The notes beneath the pieces were generated by a model. It had not been told where the DNA came from. It saw only the letters and a list, made by a program, of their open reading frames with translations, and did not search any database. DNA of 59,998 nucleotides from Devosia subaequoris (lineage in GTDB: Bacteria; Pseudomonadota; Alphaproteobacteria; Rhizobiales; Devosiaceae). Made by a program: the position numbers and the translations under genes. This document shows, one piece after another, positions 27,367-36,602 of the stretch. The stretch covers positions 1 through 59,998 of the forward strand of contig NZ_JACIEW010000012.1 in assembly GCF_014197055.1 (NCBI RefSeq), given 5' to 3'. Numbering within the stretch: position 1 is the stretch's first letter; every line of letters begins with the position of its first letter.

Positions 27367-27933
27367 TTGCCCCAGTCCTCACCGACCTTTGTTGAAGAAG
27401 CTCTGGACGCCGCCCGCGGCGCTTGGGCCCTGGTGTTGGGGCGGCAGAATGCGGCCAGCTATTTCGATTTTTCCCAACGCGGCCTGATCGGTAGTTTCAT
27501 TGCCCTGGTGCTGGCCATCGCGGTCAGCGTTTTCGGCCCGCAATTGCTTGGCGTCGGCTCGCCTTCCGGTACGGCTGCTGGTATGACCCTGCTCTCGGGG
27601 CTACTGTTCGCCCTGCAGATCGGCGCGGCCTATATGGTCCTGCAGATGATGGGCCGGCTCGATGGCTTCCTTCCCTATCTGGTGGCTGACAACTGGGTTA
27701 ACTTCTACGTCTCGCTGATCGGCGCGATCAGCATCGTCCTGCTTGGCGGCAGTGACATCATGCTGCTGGTCGTGGGTTTGCTCAGCATCATCATCGAGAT
27801 CAACATTGCCCGCCGCATTGTCACGCTTGCCCCGGTGCAAATCGCCATTTTCATTGTCGCTCAGGTGGTCGCGCAATTTGTGGGCCTGATGGTGCTGGGT
27901 GGCATTATTCTGCAGACCATGGGCCCAGTCTAA
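27367..27933 (+). CDS. Hypothetical membrane protein
   Basis: The 188-residue protein has about five membrane helices after a soluble start containing LGRQNAASYFDFSQRGLIG. I place the start at TTG 27367, 14 bp after the previous stop; no ATG lies nearby, so the start is uncertain. The segment LSIIIEINIARRIVTLAPVQ lies between the last helices. Function is unknown. Its last 4 bp overlap the 3' end of truA on the other strand. Confidence 0.72.
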   Translation: MPQSSPTFVEEALDAARGAWALVLGRQNAASYFDFSQRGLIGSFIALVLAIAVSVFGPQLLGVGSPSGTAAGMTLLSGLLFALQIGAAYMVLQMMGRLDGFLPYLVADNWVNFYVSLIGAISIVLLGGSDIMLLVVGLLSIIIEINIARRIVTLAPVQIAIFIVAQVVAQFVGLMVLGGIILQTMGPV

Positions 27934-28670
27934 GGGTAGTCGACCCCGGTCAGGAACAGGCCGCTTGCCGGCGCCATGGCGCCGCAGCGCGTTCTGTCCG
28001 CCGCGTCCAGGGCCGCGCGAAAATCGGCAGGGCTCCACTTGCCCTCGCCTACCAGCTTGAGCGACCCCACCATTGACCGCACCTGATGGTGCAGGAAACT
28101 GCGGGCACTGGCGGTAATGGCGATGATCTCGCCATCACCGCTTACCTCGAACGCGTCCAGAGTACGCATGGGCGAGTTGGCCTGGCATTCGGACGAGCGG
28201 AAGGTGGTAAAGTCATGGTGGCCCAGAATGAGTTGTGCCGCCTCATGCATTCTCTTCGCATCCAGTAGCTTGGGCACGTGCCAGACCTGGTTTCGCTCTA
28301 TGGCTGCCGGCGCCCGCCGGTTGAGAATGCGATATTCATAGTGTCGCGCCGTCGCCGAAAACCGCGCCTCGAAGGTGTCGGGTACGGCCTCGCTTTCCAC
28401 CACCACAATCGGGTGGGGCCGCAAATGGTAATTCAGCGCCTCGCGAATGCGGAACGGGTCCCATTGTTTCGACAGGTCGAAATGCGCCACCTGGCCCAGC
28501 GCATGCACTCCGGCATCGGTGCGGCCGGCCGCTTGCGTCGTAATTGTCTCGCCCGAAAAGCCGGCGATTGCCTCTTCCAGCGACTGCTGCACGCTCATCC
28601 GGTCCTTCTGCCGCTGCCAGCCGGAGAAGGGGGTTCCGTCATATTCAATCGTGAGCTTGTAGCGCGGCAT
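27930..28670 (-). CDS. truA: tRNA pseudouridine(38-40) synthase
   Basis: TruA makes pseudouridine at positions 38–40 of the tRNA anticodon arm. The 246-residue protein has the N-terminal EYDGTPFSGWQRQ, the catalytic Asp in AAGRTDAGVHALGQV (near residue 52) and the C-terminal ARSFLHHQVRSMVG. It is followed upstream by fmt with a one-base overlap of the start and stop codons, forming a translation-related minus-strand operon def–fmt–truA. Confidence 0.97.
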   Translation of the reverse strand: MPRYKLTIEYDGTPFSGWQRQKDRMSVQQSLEEAIAGFSGETITTQAAGRTDAGVHALGQVAHFDLSKQWDPFRIREALNYHLRPHPIVVVESEAVPDTFEARFSATARHYEYRILNRRAPAAIERNQVWHVPKLLDAKRMHEAAQLILGHHDFTTFRSSECQANSPMRTLDAFEVSGDGEIIAITASARSFLHHQVRSMVGSLKLVGEGKWSPADFRAALDAADRTRCGAMAPASGLFLTGVDYP

Positions 28671-29593
28671 CAGGTCACTTTAGCGGGCAGCGTCCCGGCG
28701 CCGCGCAGGAAAGTCGCCGCATCCATGGCGCCCTTGCCCTCCCGCTGCACCTGGGCCAGGCGCACCGCACCGGAGCCGCACGCTATCGTGAGGTCGTCGT
28801 TCAAAAGTGAGCCCGGTACTCCCTCACCAGCAGCCAAGCTCGAACGTAGCGCTTTGATCCGCACGGATTTGCCACCGAGTTCCATTTCGAACCAGGCGCC
28901 GGGAAAGGGCGACAGGGCCCGGATCAGGTTGTGTACCTCTTCGGCCGATCGGGCAAAATCGATCCGCGCCTCTGCCTTGTCGATTTTTGCCGCGTAGGTC
29001 TCGCCACTCTTGGGCTGCGGGGTGAACTCCAGACTCCCGCGCTCCAGCGCCGCCAGCGCCCGGCCCATCAGGTCGGCGCCCAGCCGCATCATCTGGTCGT
29101 GCAGTTCGCCCGCTGTCATGTCGGGCGCGATTGGGATGATCTCGGTCGGCCCCATCGCACCGGTATCGAGCCCTTCATCCATTTGCATCACGACAATGCC
29201 GGTCTGCTTGTCGCCAGCCATGATGGCGCGCTGAATGGGCGCGGCCCCACGCCAGCGCGGCAAGAGCGAGCCATGCAGATTAAGGCATCCATATTCAGGC
29301 GCCTCGAGAATGGGCTTGGGCAGCAGCAGCCCATAGGCCACAACAACCGCGACCTCGGCCTCCAGCGCCGCGAACTGAGCCTGCTCGTCAGCGCCCTTGA
29401 GCGAGCGCGGCGTGAAGACTGGTATACCGAAGGCATCAGCTGCCTCGTGCACCGGGCTCTTGCGCTCGGCCTGACCGCGCCCCGCAGGTTTTGGCGCGCG
29501 GCTATAGACCGCCACCACCTCATGCCCGGCCGAGACAATCTCGGTCAGCGTGGGAACGGAAAATTCGGGCGTGCCCATGAAGACAACGCGCAT
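28670..29593 (-). CDS. fmt: Methionyl-tRNA formyltransferase
   Basis: Fmt formylates initiator Met-tRNA using 10-formyltetrahydrofolate. The 307-residue protein has the N-terminal [14 protein letters not shown], the folate-binding/catalytic [17 protein letters not shown] (Asn, His) and the C-terminal tRNA-binding domain. It lies between def and truA on the minus strand, the usual alphaproteobacterial arrangement. Confidence 0.97.
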   Translation of the reverse strand: MRVVFMGTPEFSVPTLTEIVSAGHEVVAVYSRAPKPAGRGQAERKSPVHEAADAFGIPVFTPRSLKGADEQAQFAALEAEVAVVVAYGLLLPKPILEAPEYGCLNLHGSLLPRWRGAAPIQRAIMAGDKQTGIVVMQMDEGLDTGAMGPTEIIPIAPDMTAGELHDQMMRLGADLMGRALAALERGSLEFTPQPKSGETYAAKIDKAEARIDFARSAEEVHNLIRALSPFPGAWFEMELGGKSVRIKALRSSLAAGEGVPGSLLNDDLTIACGSGAVRLAQVQREGKGAMDAATFLRGAGTLPAKVT

Positions 29594-29632
29594 GGGGCAG
29601 ACTCCCTGGTGTCCGTGCGGCGGTGTAGCGGG

Positions 29633-30148
29633 TCAGCCCGCGGCGCGCTTGGCGGCCTTGTCGAATTTCTTGATGACGCGATCGCGCTTCAGGCGGCTGA
29701 GGTAATCGATATAGAGCACGCCATCGAGGTGATCGAGCTCATGCTGAATGCATACGGCCAGCTTGCCTTCGGCCTCTTTCACCACTTCCTGCCCTTCGAG
29801 ATCGGTGTAGGTCACCGTCACGTCATTGGGCCGCTCGACCTCGTAGTAGAGTTCGGGAATGGAGAGGCAGCCTTCCTCGGTCACCTGCATCTGGTCACCA
29901 AATGCCGTGATCTCGGGATTGATCATCACCAATGGATCCGCCGGCTCACCTTCGCCGGCCAGATCCATCACCACGATGCGCTTCATCACCCCGATCTGCG
30001 GGGCGGCCAGGCCAATGCCCGGGGCGTCATACATGGTGTCGAGCATGTCTTTGGCCAGCGACTTGATCTCGTCGTCCACCTCGATGATCGGGTCGGCAAC
30101 GGCACGCAAGCGTGCATCGGGAATGATCAGAATGGGGCGTACGGCCAT
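29633..30148 (-). CDS. def: Peptide deformylase
   Basis: Def removes the N-formyl group from nascent proteins. The 171-residue metalloenzyme has all three motifs: GIGLAAPQIG, EGCLSIP and the metal-binding QHELDHLDG. ATG 30148 is chosen because it aligns with MAVRPILIIPD; a longer frame upstream is not supported. It is the promoter-proximal gene of def–fmt–truA and diverges from rmuC. Confidence 0.97.
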   Translation of the reverse strand: MAVRPILIIPDARLRAVADPIIEVDDEIKSLAKDMLDTMYDAPGIGLAAPQIGVMKRIVVMDLAGEGEPADPLVMINPEITAFGDQMQVTEEGCLSIPELYYEVERPNDVTVTYTDLEGQEVVKEAEGKLAVCIQHELDHLDGVLYIDYLSRLKRDRVIKKFDKAAKRAAG

Positions 30149-30282
30149 GGCAGAAAAGTCCGGCGATGAATGGATTGCCCCCGATATGGCGATTTCCGGC
30201 CCTCGGGTCAACTCCGGCCCTGTTCAATCCACCGTGGCAGTAGAACATTTTGCGAACAGCAGAATCGCACTAAGCTCACCTC

Positions 30283-31707
30283 ATGCAAGATCTCGATATG
30301 ACATTGTTCACCTTGGGTCAGTTCCCCGTCACCACCGCCATGGCGCTGCTGGCGGCAGCCCTGGCTCTTGTTGGCCTGCTGATTGTCTGGCTTGTCACCT
30401 CGGCGCGCGCCAACGCGGCCCGGGCTGAAAATCAGGCCCGGGAAACGGCCGAAGGCCTGAAGTCGAGCTTTCTCGACCAGGTCGCCTTCCGTGACACGCG
30501 CATCCGGGACCTTGAAGCTCAGCTTGAGAGGGAGCGCGATCGTGCCGCTGACTTGCTCGATGCCGAGCGTGAAAAGTCTGGTGGACTGCAATCGGAACTG
30601 GCCGCAATGCGCACCCGGCTTGACGAACAAGCGCGCCAGAACGAAGCGAATTTGAAGCGCTTCATGGAAGCGCGCCAGCAGATGACCGACGAGTTCAAAT
30701 CCATCGCTGGCGATGTGCTGCGCACTCATGGCGAGACCTTCACCAAGCAGAACCGCGAGCAGGTCGATACGTTATTGAAGCCGCTGCAGGACAAGATCAC
30801 CGAGTTCCACAAGAACCTGGTTGAAGACCGCTCCGCCATGGGTGAGCGCATTCGTGCGCTGGCCGAGAGCAATCTTCAGATCACCACCGAAGCGCAGAAC
30901 CTCACCCGCGCCCTGAAGGGCAATTCGCAGACTCAGGGCGCCTGGGGCGAAATGATCCTGGCCACCATTCTAGAGCAGTCGGGGCTGCGCGAAGGCGAAC
31001 AATATTTCACCCAGCAGAGCCATAGCGGCGATGACGGTCAGCGCCTGCGCACCGATGTCGAAATCCTCATGCCCAATGGCGACCGTCTGGTTATCGACTC
31101 CAAGGTCTCCCTGACCGCGTTCGAAACCTTCGTCAACTGTCCGGAAGAGGATCGCGACCAGCACCTGCGCGCCCATATCACCTCGGTGCGCAGCCACATC
31201 ACAACGCTCGGCGACAAGACCTATCATCGCGCGGCCAAGTCCAGCCTCGACTATGTGATGATGTTCGTGCCCATCGAATCTGCCCTGGCGACGGCCATTC
31301 AGCACGATGCCAAGCTGGTGGAGTTCGGCATGAGCAAGGGCGTCATGCTCACCACACCAACGACCCTCATGACGGTGCTACGCACGGTCCGTAATGTCTG
31401 GGACATCGAAAAACGTCACCAGAACGCCGAGGAAATCGCCGAAAGTGCCGGTGCACTTTATGATAAAGTGGCGGGTTTCCTGGACACTATGGACAAATTA
31501 GGCGGACACATCGGAAAAGCACAGGACAGCTTTGACGAAGCGCGTAAGCAACTTTCGACTGGTCGGGGAAATGTCGTGCGACGTGTCGAGAAGCTGCGCG
31601 AACTTGGCGCAAAGGCCAGCAAGGCCATACCCGCTAAATGGGATGGTGGCACCGACGATGCGCCCACATTGCGGCTGGTCAAGGACGAGCCGGGCGACCT
31701 CAACTAG
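30283..31707 (+). CDS. rmuC: DNA recombination protein RmuC
   Basis: RmuC limits aberrant recombination such as inversions at short inverted repeats. The 474-residue protein has one N-terminal membrane helix (about 17–37), a coiled coil (about 40–130), and the PD-(D/E)XK-like RmuC core with GAWGEMILATILEQSGL, DSKVSLTAFE and YVMMFVPIESAL. ATG 30283 is used; ATG 30298 is possible. Its stop codon overlaps that of the convergent small gene. Confidence 0.95.
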   Translation: MQDLDMTLFTLGQFPVTTAMALLAAALALVGLLIVWLVTSARANAARAENQARETAEGLKSSFLDQVAFRDTRIRDLEAQLERERDRAADLLDAEREKSGGLQSELAAMRTRLDEQARQNEANLKRFMEARQQMTDEFKSIAGDVLRTHGETFTKQNREQVDTLLKPLQDKITEFHKNLVEDRSAMGERIRALAESNLQITTEAQNLTRALKGNSQTQGAWGEMILATILEQSGLREGEQYFTQQSHSGDDGQRLRTDVEILMPNGDRLVIDSKVSLTAFETFVNCPEEDRDQHLRAHITSVRSHITTLGDKTYHRAAKSSLDYVMMFVPIESALATAIQHDAKLVEFGMSKGVMLTTPTTLMTVLRTVRNVWDIEKRHQNAEEIAESAGALYDKVAGFLDTMDKLGGHIGKAQDSFDEARKQLSTGRGNVVRRVEKLRELGAKASKAIPAKWDGGTDDAPTLRLVKDEPGDLN

Positions 31708-31919
31708 TCTGCGCGCTCGACTTCGCTGCGGCTCTTGAGCACTCGGTCACCATCCTCCTGGACGATGAGGTAAGCCGGCTCCTTCCTGCTGGCCTGCCGG
31801 GTCACCTCTGTTCCCTTGATCGTTCGGCTGACCTCGCTGGTGAAGCGGTCCACGATCTTGCCGCGCGCTTCATGCGCGCCCCAGTTCCATTTCACTGGCG
31901 AACCCTTGCGCAATGCCAT
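31704..31919 (-). CDS. Hypervirulence-associated TUDOR-domain (HVA1/DUF2945) protein
   Basis: The 71-residue protein begins MALRKGSPVKWNWGAHEARGK cut here to KGSPVKWNWGAHEARG. It contains the VxWxxG beta-barrel start and the EPAYLIVQEDGDRVLKS core typical of the HVA1 TUDOR family. Such proteins are often stress-induced in alphaproteobacteria. ATG 31919 has CGGAGAT about 8 nt upstream. It converges on rmuC with a 4-bp overlap. Confidence 0.85.
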   Translation of the reverse strand: MALRKGSPVKWNWGAHEARGKIVDRFTSEVSRTIKGTEVTRQASRKEPAYLIVQEDGDRVLKSRSEVERAD

Positions 31920-31963
31920 GTTGGTCGATCTCCGGTTCCGTTCACAATCGGTATTGGCGGACG

Positions 31964-31988
31964 AACTCTCCGGGCTTCCCTGCGTTCC
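31964..31988 (-). promoter_or_regulatory. Possible EcfG-type general stress promoter for the TUDOR protein
   Basis: On the minus strand, GGAAC (31988–31984) and AGTT (31967–31964) are separated by 16 nt. The EcfG consensus is GGAAC-N16/17-CGTT, so one -10 base differs. It lies 45 bp upstream of the start of an HVA1 gene, a family often in the general stress regulon. Confidence 0.35.
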
Positions 31989-32018
31989 GGTTGTGTGGTT
32001 CAAAACGGGAGACCCCAC

Positions 32019-32495
32019 ATGGTACAAAATCACCATCATCCGGGCAGCCTCGTGCCCCAGGAGACTAATTTCGATAACGCCGATACCCCGGGCATTGCCC
32101 AGCCCTACAGTCAGAGTGAGATCGAGGATCTGCTCTATGGCGATGACCGCCCGGCACGAGATCGCTTGGCACGTCTATGGGAGATGCGCCATGAGGCAGC
32201 CGAGCGCGAAAGTGGTGACTTCGGTGGTCAGGACCCAGCCTATATGCTCGAGGAACTCGATCGTGCCATCGCCGAATTGCAGCGTGATCTCGATAACACA
32301 GAAGAAACGGGCAATATCGACGCCGCCATGTCATCTGATCCCGCCGATCACCTTGATGCCCTATCGCCCGACGATACCGATGCGCGCGATGCCTTGATCG
32401 GGGAAGAGGTCTTCTATGAGGAAGACGAGGATGGCCCCGTTGACGATGACAATGCCTGGCACGGCAGCGAGGAATTCGACCCGCATTTGAACTAG
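32019..32495 (+). CDS. Hypothetical acidic protein
   Basis: The 158-residue protein is strongly acidic, especially at the C-terminus (for example EEVFYEEDEDGPVDDDN), and has no signal peptide or membrane segment. A central helix-rich part contains EIEDLLYGDDRPARDRLARL and EELDRAIAELQRDL. ATG 32019 follows GGGAG at 8 nt. It is divergent from the TUDOR gene with only 99 bp between starts, so they may share regulation. I do not recognise a family. Confidence 0.8.
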   Translation: MVQNHHHPGSLVPQETNFDNADTPGIAQPYSQSEIEDLLYGDDRPARDRLARLWEMRHEAAERESGDFGGQDPAYMLEELDRAIAELQRDLDNTEETGNIDAAMSSDPADHLDALSPDDTDARDALIGEEVFYEEDEDGPVDDDNAWHGSEEFDPHLN

Positions 32496-32534
32496 GCGAG
32501 CATTAATTCGCCAGCCAGCCGCCGCATTCCCAAT

Positions 32535-32556
32535 CCCTCCCCGGCCCAGGGGAGGG
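32535..32556. terminator. Bidirectional hairpin between convergent genes
   Basis: CCCTCCCC at 32535–32542 pairs with GGGGAGGG at 32549–32556 around a 6-nt loop. It lies between the acidic protein gene and recR, which converge. There is no T-run, so it may be a roadblock or a C/G-rich intergenic palindrome rather than a classical terminator. Confidence 0.45.
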
Positions 32557-32565
32557 CAGGGACAA

Positions 32566-33162
32566 TCAGATCACGGTCCGCGCCTTGAGCGCCTGGCTCA
32601 GCGTGCCTTCGTCGAGATAGTCGAGCTCTCCGCCCACGGGCACGCCATGGGCGAGCCGTGTCACACGGATACTTGTCCCCGTCAGCCGATCGGTAATGTA
32701 ATGGGCGGTTGTTTGTCCCTCTACCGTAGCATTCATGGCGAGAACGATTTCTGAATACTCGTGCGCCCGCGCGATCAGGCCCTCGATATTGAGATCATCG
32801 GGCCCCACGCCATCAAGCGGCGATAGGACACCCCCCAGCACATGATAGCGCACCTGGCCCACCCCGGCGCGCTCCAGCGCCCAGAGATCGGCCACGTCTT
32901 CCACAACGATCATAATGCCGCTCTCTCCGCGTCGCGGATCGGCACAAATCGAACAGGGTGAGGAGGTGTCGACATTGCCGCACACCTCGCAACTCCTGAC
33001 CGCGAGCACGGCGCGGTCCAAGGCAGCCGAAAGCGGCAGCATGAGCTGCTCTTTCTTCTTGATCAGGTGCAGCACCGCTCGCCGCGCCGAGCGCGGACCG
33101 AGCCCTGGCAGGCGCGCCAGAAGCTGGATCAACTGTTCAATTTCAGGTCCGCCGGAGGCCAC
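32566..33162 (-). CDS. recR: Recombination mediator protein RecR
   Basis: RecR acts with RecF/RecO to load RecA at gaps. The 198-residue protein has an N-terminal helix-hairpin-helix ([19 protein letters not shown]), a C4 zinc finger (CEVC and CSIC near residues 58–73), and a TOPRIM domain ([15 protein letters not shown]). GTG 33162 is the start. It follows ybaB and dnaX in the conserved dnaX–ybaB–recR order. Confidence 0.97.
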   Translation of the reverse strand: MASGGPEIEQLIQLLARLPGLGPRSARRAVLHLIKKKEQLMLPLSAALDRAVLAVRSCEVCGNVDTSSPCSICADPRRGESGIMIVVEDVADLWALERAGVGQVRYHVLGGVLSPLDGVGPDDLNIEGLIARAHEYSEIVLAMNATVEGQTTAHYITDRLTGTSIRVTRLAHGVPVGGELDYLDEGTLSQALKARTVI

Positions 33163-33174
33163 AGCGGGGCCAGC

Positions 33175-33498
33175 CTAAAACGGCAGCTTCATGCCTGGCG
33201 GGATCGGCAGGCCGGACGTTACGTCCGCCATCTTGCGCTGGGCTTCAGCTTCGCTCTTGCCCTTGGCGTCGTTGAAGGCGGCAATGATCAGGTCTTCGAC
33301 CATTTCGGCATCTTCCGGCTTGAGCAATGAAGGATCGATCTTGATGCCCTTCATCTCGCCCTTGCCGCTCAGCGACACGCTGACCATGCCGCCGCCCGAG
33401 CGGCCTTCAACCACCAGATCCGCCAATTCGGCCTGCATGGCCTCCATCTTGGCCTTCATCTCGCCGGCGGCCTTCATCATGTTCATGATGTCTTTCAT
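33175..33498 (-). CDS. YbaB/EbfC nucleoid-associated protein
   Basis: The 107-residue DNA-binding protein begins MKDIMNMMKAAGEMKAKMEA as a helix and continues with the typical SGKGEMKGIKIDPSLL core. It ends with the family tail GLPIPPGMKLPF. It overlaps the dnaX stop by ATGA and is followed by recR after 12 bp. Confidence 0.96.
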   Translation of the reverse strand: MKDIMNMMKAAGEMKAKMEAMQAELADLVVEGRSGGGMVSVSLSGKGEMKGIKIDPSLLKPEDAEMVEDLIIAAFNDAKGKSEAEAQRKMADVTSGLPIPPGMKLPF

Positions 33499-35249
33499 TC
33501 GTCGTCCTCTTCAAATGGGGGCGGAGCCAGTTCGGCGGGCGTGGCTTCATCGTCGCGCACCGTCACGTTCACCAGCTTGGCGCCGGGAAATGTTTCCAAT
33601 ATGGCCTTGACCAGTGGATCGTCATGCGCGGCGGCCGTGGCCGCTTCCTTGCGCTGCTCTTTCTCCTGTCGGATGGTCAGTCCTTCAGGCGCCTTGGTCG
33701 AGACCATCACCAGCCAGCGTTGCCCGGTCCAGGCCTGCAGGCGCGCCGAAAGCGTAGAGATAATCCCGGGGTCGGCGCCATCGCTCAAGGCGACCTCGAT
33801 CCGGCCCTGCTCGAACGAAACCGGACGCATCTGGCTTTCAAGTGCCAGCTTGACCAGCACGTCGCGCTTGGCAGCGGCCAGCGCGATAAGGTCCTTGTAG
33901 GACGCCACCGTGGCGAGCGCCGGCTGCGCAACGGCCTGTGGCCGCGATGCCGGCACCGCTGGGGAAGGCGCGGCGACGGAGGCAGGCGTTGGGCTGGTCT
34001 GCACGGCTTCGACGCGCATCGCGGACGCGCCGCCAGATGGTCCGCGCGGCGCAGGCGGCGCGCTGCCTCCGCCCGAGGGCAGGCTGCCTTGCTGGGTGAG
34101 CTTGGAAATTACATCGTCCGGGCTGGGCAGATCGGCCGCATAGGCCAGGCGTATCAGCGTCATTTCGGCCGCCTGCAGCGCATTGCCGGCCCGCCCGGTT
34201 TCCTCATTGCCCTTGAACAGGATCTGCCAGGCCCGGGTCAGCGCCCGCATCGGCAGACGCTGCGCCAGATCGGCACCGCGCGTCCGCTCGTCCGGGGTCA
34301 GCGAGGCATCATCCGCCGCCGCGGGCACCACCTTGATGCGGGTCACCAGATGGGTGAATTCGGCAAGATCCGCAAGCAGGGTCTGCGGATCGGCGCCCAG
34401 ATCATAGAGTTCCTTGAGTGCACTCAGGGCCTCGGCGATCCGTCCGCCCATCAAATCTTCGAACAAATCGATGATCCGCGCCCGATCCCCCAGGCCCAGC
34501 ATGGCCTTGACCGTCGCCGTGCTCACCGAACCATTGCCATGGGCAATAGCCTGGTCCAGCAGTGAGAGGGAGTCGCGCGCCGATCCCTCACCGGCCCGCA
34601 CGATCATGGCCAGCGCGTCCGGCTCAAAGCCGATGCCTTCCTGGCCCAGGATCTTTTCGAGATAGGCCGACATCACATCGGCCGGAATGCGCCGCAGATC
34701 GAAACGCTGGCAGCGCGACAGGATCGTCACCGGCACCTTGCGGATTTCGGTGGTCGCGAAGATGAACTTCACATAGGGCGGCGGCTCCTCGAGTGTCTTG
34801 AGCAGCCCGTTGAAGGCCGCCGTCGAGAGCATGTGCACCTCGTCGATCACATAGACCTTGTAGGGGGCCGAGACCGGCCCGTACTTCACCGAGTCGATGA
34901 TTTCTCGAATATCGCCGATGCCGGTATTGGACGCCGCGTCCATCTCCACCACATCAACATGCCGCCCCTCGATGATCGCGCGGCAATGGGCGCCTTCGGT
35001 TTCCAGTTCCAGCGTAGGATGGCGGCCGGTCTCGTCTTCATAGTTGAAAGCGCGGGCCAGAATGCGGGCCGTAGTGGTCTTGCCCACGCCGCGCACGCCG
35101 GTCAAAATGAAGGCGTGGTGGATGCGGTTCTGCGAAAAGGCATTGCCCAGCGTCTGTACCATCGCGTCCTGCCCGACCAGTGTCGAGAAGTCGCGCGGGC
35201 GATATTTGCGGGCCAGGACCAGATAGGGCGTGGTCTGAGTGTCAGCCAT
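33495..35249 (-). CDS. dnaX: DNA polymerase III subunit tau (gamma/tau)
   Basis: The 584-residue clamp-loader ATPase has Walker A GVRGVGKT at 51–58, Walker B VYVIDEVHML, the SRC motif ILSRCQRFDLRR, a Pro/Ser/Ala-rich linker (about 385–445) and a C-terminal tau region. The zinc-module region reads FNYEDETGRHPT…GAHCRAIIEGRH, with one Cys instead of four. I see no A-rich slippery heptamer, so a frameshifted gamma form is not evident. ATG 35249 is chosen from the MADTQTTPYLVLARKYRP start. Confidence 0.95.
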   Translation of the reverse strand: MADTQTTPYLVLARKYRPRDFSTLVGQDAMVQTLGNAFSQNRIHHAFILTGVRGVGKTTTARILARAFNYEDETGRHPTLELETEGAHCRAIIEGRHVDVVEMDAASNTGIGDIREIIDSVKYGPVSAPYKVYVIDEVHMLSTAAFNGLLKTLEEPPPYVKFIFATTEIRKVPVTILSRCQRFDLRRIPADVMSAYLEKILGQEGIGFEPDALAMIVRAGEGSARDSLSLLDQAIAHGNGSVSTATVKAMLGLGDRARIIDLFEDLMGGRIAEALSALKELYDLGADPQTLLADLAEFTHLVTRIKVVPAAADDASLTPDERTRGADLAQRLPMRALTRAWQILFKGNEETGRAGNALQAAEMTLIRLAYAADLPSPDDVISKLTQQGSLPSGGGSAPPAPRGPSGGASAMRVEAVQTSPTPASVAAPSPAVPASRPQAVAQPALATVASYKDLIALAAAKRDVLVKLALESQMRPVSFEQGRIEVALSDGADPGIISTLSARLQAWTGQRWLVMVSTKAPEGLTIRQEKEQRKEAATAAAHDDPLVKAILETFPGAKLVNVTVRDDEATPAELAPPPFEEDDE

Positions 35250-35384
35250 GCGGCCTGTCCTTGTCCTTCTTGCTGGGGAATCTGGCATTGGTCATGCCCG
35301 GAACATAGGGCAAGCCGATCCATCTCGCAAAAGGCCATTGCCGATATTGCGCCGCTGGAAGCCCGCTTCTGAACAGGGAATTGA

Positions 35385-35482
35385 GTAGGAGGCTGGCATC
35401 GACCCGTGAGGATCTCGTTGGGGCTGCTTCCTTCCGGACCTGACCCGGTTGGCGAGGAACACGTCCGCGCCAACCTCCCGCC
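35385..35482 (-). ncRNA. ffs: Small signal recognition particle RNA (4.5S-type)
   Basis: On the minus strand the apical domain reads CAGGTCCGGAAGGAAGCAGC (about 35452–35433 region), the universally conserved SRP RNA core bound by Ffh. Flanking arms GGAGGCTGGC (35388–35397) and GCCAACCTCC (35469–35478) pair to close the hairpin, giving about 95 nt. The gene lies upstream of dnaX on the same strand, the usual alphaproteobacterial position. Ends are approximate. Confidence 0.92.
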
Positions 35483-35570
35483 GCCTATATGCGGATTTTG
35501 AAACCAGGTTGCAAGGGGGGCGGGATAACGAGAGGCGAGCCCCCCAGCCAGTGACGCCCTCACGCGGGCG

Positions 35571-36602
35571 TCATGTCGGCAGAATACTGCGTCGAAAGGC
35601 CCGCACCAGCGCCTGGTCGAACCACTGTTCATTATCCGTCAGATAGTCATAGGCCGCTTCGGAGGTGGCCGGTTGCTTGTAGGTCCGACGCTCCACCAGT
35701 GCCGAAAAGACATCGCAGATGGTCACCATCTTGACCAGGTCCGGCAGGCTGTTACCCATCAGGCCAGCCGGATAGCCAGAGCCGTCCAGCAATTCATGGT
35801 GCGATCGCACACTGCTCAGCACATCCGTATTTTGAACGCCGTGCTCCTTGAGAATGGCGTAGCCGATCATCGGATGCCGCCGGACATTGGCGATTTCTGC
35901 CGCGTCCAGGGCCGTTTCCTTGTTTAGAATATCAAGTGGTATGAAGGCTTTGCCAACGTCGTGCGCGAACCCGGCTGTGGTCAGGCGAACCTTGTCTTCG
36001 CGCGAAAACCCCAGTGACGAGCCAAACGCGGCGGCCGTGCCCGCCACCAGCAGACAATGCTGGTAGGTCAGATTGTCGTAGGACAGCACTTCATTCATCC
36101 AGTGCTGGATGCCCTCTGCCTCGATCGCGTCGAGGACGGCCTGAGCGCCCGCATCGATCAGCCCGCCATGATTGCCGGCGGCGTTCCATGTGTTGGGCTC
36201 GAGCAGGTCTTCGATAGCGCGCTGCGTTTCGGGCGGTACGCAGCTTTGATGGGCGTTGAGAAACGGAAACTTGGCCATCAGCTGCCTGAGCGCGGCGTTG
36301 ATACCCTCCTCACCGCTGAGCAGGTCGCTGGCCCCCAAAGCCCGGGCCTGGGATTCGGTGTGGTGGTTTCTCTCCCTTAGCAGGAAAACGACCGGACTTT
36401 CAGCCGAGCGATGCACGGCCAGTGCCGAGCGCAGCTGGTGGGCACTTGCGAAATTCTCTAGATCGACGTCACACAGGATCACTGCATTGTCGATTCTGAA
36501 GGTGGGCGCTGACCGAAGCGGAAACATGCGACATATGCCGCGCATGATCAGCCGCTTGAGTTCACCCTCCTGTACCAGTTCCCGATCCGTGAACAGCAAC
36601 AA
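35571..36602 (-). CDS. HD-GYP-like phosphohydrolase with receiver-like N-terminus
   Basis: The 343-residue protein has a receiver-like N-terminal domain (VILCDVDLENF near residue 42; no clear switch Lys) and an HD domain from about residue 170. The HD motif is GFAHDVGKAF and later ligands are in RRHPMIGYAIL and SHHELLDGSGYP. The last differs slightly from the classical HD-GYP triad. It may hydrolyse cyclic di-GMP. TTG 36602 has GGAGG about 8 nt upstream, supporting this rare start. Confidence 0.87.
   Translation of the reverse strand: MLLFTDRELVQEGELKRLIMRGICRMFPLRSAPTFRIDNAVILCDVDLENFASAHQLRSALAVHRSAESPVVFLLRERNHHTESQARALGASDLLSGEEGINAALRQLMAKFPFLNAHQSCVPPETQRAIEDLLEPNTWNAAGNHGGLIDAGAQAVLDAIEAEGIQHWMNEVLSYDNLTYQHCLLVAGTAAAFGSSLGFSREDKVRLTTAGFAHDVGKAFIPLDILNKETALDAAEIANVRRHPMIGYAILKEHGVQNTDVLSSVRSHHELLDGSGYPAGLMGNSLPDLVKMVTICDVFSALVERRTYKQPATSEAAYDYLTDNEQWFDQALVRAFRRSILPT

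Noticed and set aside
33495..35249. Programmed frameshift in dnaX
   Set aside because: No slippery A-rich heptamer or following stem-loop was seen in the expected part of the gene.
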